DNA of 64,000 nt from Lentzea cavernae (lineage in GTDB: Bacteria > Actinomycetota > Actinomycetes > Mycobacteriales > Pseudonocardiaceae), in NCBI RefSeq assembly GCF_014653695.1, contig NZ_BNAR01000017.1, forward strand, positions 1-64,000. Reading direction: 5' to 3'. The translations under genes and the position numbers were made by a program. This document shows positions 60,275-64,000 of the stretch, in pieces (within the stretch, counting starts at the first letter, position 1; every line of letters begins with the position of its first letter). The notes below the pieces were generated by a model. The model did not search any database. It saw only the letters and a program-made list of their open reading frames with translations, and was not told where the DNA came from.

Positions 60275-60730
60275 ATGAGTGCAGCACTGCAGCCGGTACA
60301 GCCCGACAGCGGGGACATCGTCACGGCTGACGCAGCATTGCCCACGGTCAAGGCGTACCTGAACACCCCACGGGAGGATGCGGACCTGGTCCGTGTCCGC
60401 GTTGAAGACGACAGCGAAGTGCTGACGCTGCCGCGCGCCGCCGTCGAGGTTTTCACGCAGGTGCTCGCGTACATGGCCGCGGGCCACGGGGTGGTCGTGG
60501 TTCCCGTCGACGCGGAGCTGACCACCCAGCAGGCGGCGGATCTGCTGAACGTCTCCCGGCCTTACTTGATCGGGCTGCTCGAAGCCGGTGCGATCGACTA
60601 CCGGAAGGTCGGCAAGCACCGTCGGATCAAGGCCGCGTCGCTGACGGAGTACCTGCGCGACGACGACCAGCGCAGGCGGCAGGCCGCGGACGAGTTGTCT
60701 GCACTCACCCAAGAGATGGGCATGGCCTGA
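60275..60730 (+). CDS. Excisionase-family helix-turn-helix antitoxin
   Basis: A 151-residue protein. Residues about 30-90 are a small alpha/beta domain (DADLVRVRVEDDSEVLTLPRAA). Residues about 90-135 hold an excisionase-type helix-turn-helix, TTQQAADLLNVSRPYLIGLL and KVGKHRRIKAASL. Antitoxins of this class pair with PIN-domain toxins and repress their own operon. GGAGG lies 9 nt before the ATG at 60275 (3 nt before another at 60269). Its stop codon is followed directly by the toxin GTG. Confidence 0.78.
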   Translation: MSAALQPVQPDSGDIVTADAALPTVKAYLNTPREDADLVRVRVEDDSEVLTLPRAAVEVFTQVLAYMAAGHGVVVVPVDAELTTQQAADLLNVSRPYLIGLLEAGAIDYRKVGKHRRIKAASLTEYLRDDDQRRRQAADELSALTQEMGMA

Positions 60731-61285
60731 GTGAGCTTCGTCGTCCTCTACGACGCCAACGTCCTCTACCCGAGCACTCTGCGGGATCTGCTCATCCGAA
60801 TCGCGGCGGCCGGCCTCGTCCAGGCGAAGTGGACTGAGGAGATCCTGGACGAGGTGTTCAGGAACGTCCGGGAGAACCGGCCCGGCCTGGCAGACCACCT
60901 GCTCGACCGCACACGGGTCCTGATGGTGAAGGCCGTCCGGGACTGCCTGGTCAACGGGTACCAACCGCTGATCCCCACGCTGACCCCGCCGGATCCCGAC
61001 GACCGTCACGTGCTCGCCGCCGCGATCAGGACCCGTGCTCAAGTGATCGTGACCGACAACCTCAAGGACTTCCCGGCGGAAGCTCTGCGTCTCTGGGACA
61101 TCGAGCCCAAGTCCGCGGACGACTTCGTCAGCGACCAGATCGGGCTCGACGCCAAGGTCGTGTGGAGCTGCGTCCAGCAGATCGCGAACTCGTGGCGCAA
61201 TCCTCCCGGCACGATCGGAGACGTCCTCGCCTCCCTGGAACGCTGCGGGTTGGTGCAGTCAGTGGCCGCGCTCAGGGCGCTCTGA
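60731..61285 (+). CDS. PIN-domain ribonuclease toxin
   Basis: A 184-residue PIN-domain protein. The first catalytic acid is Asp8 in VLYDANVLYPS, others are in WTEEILDEV, PPDPDDRHVL and VTDNLKDFP, matching the four-acid Mg2+ site of VapC-like nucleases. A C-terminal region of about 50 residues (from SADDFVSDQIG) extends beyond the PIN fold, as in the PIN family that pairs with excisionase-type antitoxins. It begins on the base after the antitoxin stop, so the two are translated together. The target RNA is unknown. Confidence 0.82.
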   Translation: MSFVVLYDANVLYPSTLRDLLIRIAAAGLVQAKWTEEILDEVFRNVRENRPGLADHLLDRTRVLMVKAVRDCLVNGYQPLIPTLTPPDPDDRHVLAAAIRTRAQVIVTDNLKDFPAEALRLWDIEPKSADDFVSDQIGLDAKVVWSCVQQIANSWRNPPGTIGDVLASLERCGLVQSVAALRAL

Positions 61286-61306
61286 ACGGTCATCTACCGT
61301 GAGGAC

Positions 61307-62125
61307 GTGCGGTTCAAGTTCCTCCTCAAGCCGGGCTGGCTGGCGCTGACCCTGGCCGTCTGGGTGTTCGCGGGTGCCTGCGTCTACCTGCTGTCGCCGT
61401 GGCAGTTCGGCCGCAACGACGAGCGCCAGCAGCAGAACTCCGCCATCACCAAGTCGCTGAAGAGCGAGGCCGCCCAGTTCGGCGCGAAGCACGACGAGTG
61501 GCAGAAGGTCGAGATCAAGGGCCGGTACCTGCCTGAACTGGAAGCGCTGGCACGACTCCGCACCGTCCAGGGCGAGGCGGCGTTCGAGGTCATCACGCCG
61601 TTCGAGACCACCACGGGCCACCGGATCCTGATCGACCGCGGGTACGTGCGGCCGGTCAACGGCATCAAGCCGCCCGACTTCGCGAAACCGCCCACGAACG
61701 AGGTCACGCTCGTCGGGCTCGCACGGCCCAACGAGTCGAACGACCAGCCCGCGTTCGAGCAGGACGGCCGCAAGCAGATCTACTCGATCAACAACAACGC
61801 GGTCGGTGAAAACATCGAGCCCGGTTACTACCAGCTGATCGAGGACCAGCCGGGGGCGCTCGACACGTTGCCGCTGCCGCGGCTCGAGTCGGGGCCGTTC
61901 TTCTCCTACGCGCTGCAGTGGATCGCGTTCGGCGTGATGGCGGTCGGGGGGTGGCTGTACTTCACGATCCGCGAGGCGCGGCCGGGTGGTGTGCTCTACG
62001 AGGGCAGGGCCAAGAAGAAGTCGATCGCCGAGCTACTTGCGGAAGAGGGCGATGAAGGCGCCGGCGAGGGCCGCGCCGAAGCCGACGACGCGGGACAGCT
62101 CCACGGCACGCGTCACGTGCCCTGA
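61307..62125 (+). CDS. SURF1-family protein
   Basis: A 272-residue membrane protein with one N-terminal helix (about 9-30), a large extracytoplasmic domain and a second helix (about 205-225), the SURF1 topology. Typical segments are LSPWQFGRNDERQQQN, IDRGYVRPVNG and LPLPRLESGPFFSYALQW. SURF1 assists cytochrome c oxidase assembly. The M. tuberculosis homologue Rv2235 also adjoins cobD. It starts with GTG 21 bp after the PIN toxin, which was probably inserted before it. Its 3' end overlaps the cobD end by 93 bp. Confidence 0.88.
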   Translation: MRFKFLLKPGWLALTLAVWVFAGACVYLLSPWQFGRNDERQQQNSAITKSLKSEAAQFGAKHDEWQKVEIKGRYLPELEALARLRTVQGEAAFEVITPFETTTGHRILIDRGYVRPVNGIKPPDFAKPPTNEVTLVGLARPNESNDQPAFEQDGRKQIYSINNNAVGENIEPGYYQLIEDQPGALDTLPLPRLESGPFFSYALQWIAFGVMAVGGWLYFTIREARPGGVLYEGRAKKKSIAELLAEEGDEGAGEGRAEADDAGQLHGTRHVP

Positions 62126-62965
62126 GTCCGGGTTGCGGCCGTGGCCGAGCACCGGGCGCTCTTCGACGCCGTGCGAGTAGACGGTGCGGCCGCCCAGCCT
62201 GATCTCCAGGGCTCCGGCGAACGCCGCTTCCACCTGGCCCGCGTTGGGCGACGGGTGTGCCGCCGCGTCACGGCGCCAGGTCTCCAGGGCCTGGGAGGCC
62301 GAGCCGCCGACGACCGGGGCGCCGCCGACCGTGAGCAGCGCGGCCAGCCTCGACGGGACCAGGTTCAGCAGGTCGTCCAGGCGGGCCGAGGCCCAGCCGA
62401 AGCGCAGGTAGCGCGGTGACTTGTGGCCGACCATGGCGTCCAGCGTGTTGGCCGCTCGGTACGCCAGCAGGCCGGGGACGCCGGAGACCGCGCCCCAGAA
62501 CAGCGGTGCCACTACGGCGTCCGAGGTGTTCTCGGCCACTGATTCCACGGTCGCGCGCGCCAGGCCCGTCGTGTCGAGGCGGGAGGCGTCGCGGCCGCAC
62601 AGGCTGGGCAGGCGTGAGCGGGCCGCGTCGAGGTCGCCGTCGGCGAGTTCGCGGCCCATGGACGTGCCCTCGGTGGCCAGCGAGTTGCCGCCGAGCACCA
62701 CCCAGGTCGCCGCACCCGTCGCCAGCGCCTGCGCCAGCCAGTTCCCGCGCGTCAGGCGTTCCACGGCGACACCGGCCGCCACGGTCCCGCCGACGAGCGC
62801 GGCCGTGTACGCCGCACCGGCGGCCTCGGAGTCGGCGTACAGGCGCTTCTCGAGGGCCGCCGCGGTCGATCCGAATGCCGCTACCGGGTGAAATCGGCGT
62901 GGATCTCCGAACACCGCGTCCGCCGCCACGCCCAGCAACAACCCCAACGCGCGGCCCGCACCCAC
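62033..62965 (-). CDS. cobD: Adenosylcobinamide-phosphate synthase
   Basis: A 310-residue polytopic membrane enzyme that attaches aminopropanol (or its phosphate) to adenosylcobyric acid in cobalamin biosynthesis (CobD/CbiB). The first residues are GLLLGVAADAVFGDPRRFHPV, and the segments RDASRLDTTGL, ESVAENTSDAVVAPLFW and TLDAMVGHKSPRYLRFGW are diagnostic. Several membrane segments are present. It overlaps SURF1 by 93 bp at the 3' end. M. tuberculosis Rv2236c is the equivalent gene. Confidence 0.93.
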   Translation of the reverse strand: MGAGRALGLLLGVAADAVFGDPRRFHPVAAFGSTAAALEKRLYADSEAAGAAYTAALVGGTVAAGVAVERLTRGNWLAQALATGAATWVVLGGNSLATEGTSMGRELADGDLDAARSRLPSLCGRDASRLDTTGLARATVESVAENTSDAVVAPLFWGAVSGVPGLLAYRAANTLDAMVGHKSPRYLRFGWASARLDDLLNLVPSRLAALLTVGGAPVVGGSASQALETWRRDAAAHPSPNAGQVEAAFAGALEIRLGGRTVYSHGVEERPVLGHGRNPDSGHVTRAVELSRVVGFGAALAGAFIALFRK

Positions 62966-63037
62966 GGCATCCTCCCCAGTTCGTCGAAGGCACGGTAGCG
63001 CCGCGTCGCCCCGGCGCGCGCATTAGGGTGGCCGGTC

Positions 63038-64000
63038 GTGGAGCACAAGCGGCTGAAGCTGTACGCCTATCTGGACGCGCGCGATCACCAGCGCACGTAC
63101 CTGGCGATCATGCGGCTGTTCACCTCCACGCTGCTCGCCGACCTGTCCGCGGGCGAGGTCGCCGGGGCGCTGGCGGGCCAGGAGCGCGAGGGCCGCGTCG
63201 AGCAGGGCGAGAGCCGCATCGAGAACGTCATCAACCGCCTCAAGCAGCTGGTCGAGTGGGGCAACCTCGTCCAGGGCCGGCGCGAGGTCGTCGCGGCCAG
63301 CATCGCCGAGTTCCAGCACGGCAGCGTCCGCTACCAGGTCTCCAAGCTCGCCGTCCGCGTGCAGCGGGACGTCGACGAGCTGCTGCGCGTCCCGGAGGGC
63401 GCCCGCGAGGTGTCCCGCGAGCTGCTCCCCGCGATCGAACGCGGCCTCAACGAGCTGGGCGGGTCGCTGTCCGTCGCCCTGCTCAACGAGGGCGACAAGA
63501 CCAAGGAGCTGCTGGCCGAACGCGTCACCACGCTGTTCCTGCAGCACGCCGAGCTTGCGGCGACGGTCCGCGACTTCTACGCCTACCTCGGTCAGGTCGT
63601 CACGAGGAACCACCTGGCGCCCGAGGAGATCGCGGGCTTCCGCAACCTGCTGGTCGAGTACATCCAGCGGGTCGTCGAGGACGTCCTGAAGTTCACGCCC
63701 CCGATCGCGGCGGCGCTGGCAAGTCTCACGAAGGCCCGCGCCGAGCTCCTCCGCCTCCTCGGCACCGACCTCGGCCAGAACGTCGAACGCGCCCGCGGCC
63801 GCACGCCCGAGGACTGGCAGGAGCTGACGGACTGGTTCGTCGACCGCCCAGGCCGCCCGAGCCAGGTCACGGCACTCAGAGAAGCCACGGCCCGCGCGAT
63901 CGGCAGCCTCCTGGCGAGCGTCAAACGAGCGACCTCCGGCGGCGGCCTGCTCCCCGGACGCCGGGCCGAGCTGCTGAAGCTCGCCGCCTGGTTCGACAAC
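63038..64000 (+). CDS. DUF2397/TIGR02677 protein, JetA of a type II Wadjet system (partial)
   Basis: The first 321 codons of a gene that runs off the right edge. The sequence opens with VEHKRLKLYAYLDARDHQ and contains TLLADLSAGEVAGAL, RLKQLVEWGNL, IAEFQHGSVRYQVSKLA and REATARAIGSLL. Together these fit TIGR02677/DUF2397, the MukF-like kleisin partner (JetA) of type II Wadjet, an SMC-based system that cleaves circular plasmid DNA. The GTG at 63038 has AGGGTGG before it. JetB (DUF2398), JetC (TIGR02680 SMC) and JetD (DUF2399 nuclease) should follow outside the window. The start lies 72 bp from the divergent cobD. Confidence 0.82.
   Translation, partial: MEHKRLKLYAYLDARDHQRTYLAIMRLFTSTLLADLSAGEVAGALAGQEREGRVEQGESRIENVINRLKQLVEWGNLVQGRREVVAASIAEFQHGSVRYQVSKLAVRVQRDVDELLRVPEGAREVSRELLPAIERGLNELGGSLSVALLNEGDKTKELLAERVTTLFLQHAELAATVRDFYAYLGQVVTRNHLAPEEIAGFRNLLVEYIQRVVEDVLKFTPPIAAALASLTKARAELLRLLGTDLGQNVERARGRTPEDWQELTDWFVDRPGRPSQVTALREATARAIGSLLASVKRATSGGGLLPGRRAELLKLAAWFDN

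Noticed and set aside
1..64000. CRISPR arrays, insertion sequences and antibiotic biosynthesis clusters
   Set aside because: No regularly spaced repeats, transposase genes, PKS/NRPS domains or cas genes were seen.

Overview
The window is high-GC actinobacterial DNA, most likely from a Pseudonocardiales genus of the Lentzea/Saccharothrix/Lechevalieria type. The evidence is GC-rich third positions, many GTG starts, ATGA/TAATG gene overlaps, an actinobacterial rrn leader, a class-A RNase P RNA and a gene order matching the Mycobacterium tuberculosis glnA2-to-cobD neighbourhood. The genus is inferred and was not tested by any search.

Layout. Positions 1-403 hold an rRNA operon leader (boxA) and four tandem sigma-70-like promoters firing leftward, so a 16S gene should lie just outside the left edge. 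Next come a glycosyltransferase/FkbM-methyltransferase fusion and glnA2, then a divergent lprG-p55 (lipoprotein plus MFS exporter) pair. Two tandem Hip1-like secreted peptidases follow, then nadE, a serine beta-lactamase-like hydrolase, a histidine kinase/response regulator pair, lysX, an alpha/beta hydrolase, a VOC protein and panB. A glutathionyl-hydroquinone-reductase-like gene has lost its stop codon through a 14-bp duplication. Proline iminopeptidase, a ricin-type lectin, a metal-receptor protein, an F420:NADPH oxidoreductase and an RNB-family ribonuclease close this part.

Positions 26617-34382 are one leftward operon for a reduced type IV secretion-like machine: two-TM VirB2-like, VirB3/PrgI-like, VirB4 ATPase, VirB6-like, VirB8/TcpC-like, a transglycosylase-NlpC/P60 wall hydrolase and two small proteins. 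No relaxase, coupling protein or integrase is visible. An orphan ribbon-helix-helix, ParB-like gene diverges from it. A secreted DUF6345-like protein, threonine synthase and rnpB follow. Then comes a cysteine-rich leader peptide controlling an SsuE-like FMN reductase, next to the RNase H/phosphatase fusion and tRNA-Leu(GAG).

Positions 40777-54033 are a polymorphic-toxin locus. A 3238-residue RHS protein with LamG, YD repeats, a HINT domain and a C-terminal EndoU-like nuclease overlaps its putative immunity gene. A divergent secreted protein with tachylectin-like repeats faces it. The conserved core then resumes (zinc-ribbon protein, Nif3-like, CobC-like, PtpA, SURF1, CobD), interrupted by a regulator, a DUF1349 protein and an excisionase-HTH/PIN toxin-antitoxin pair. 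The window ends inside a DUF2397/TIGR02677 gene, the JetA subunit of a type II Wadjet anti-plasmid system, whose partners should lie to the right.

Overall, a conserved chromosomal backbone (cell envelope lipids, NAD, pantothenate, cobalamin, RNA processing) carries at least four accessory insertions concerned with DNA or protein transfer, interbacterial conflict and plasmid defence.
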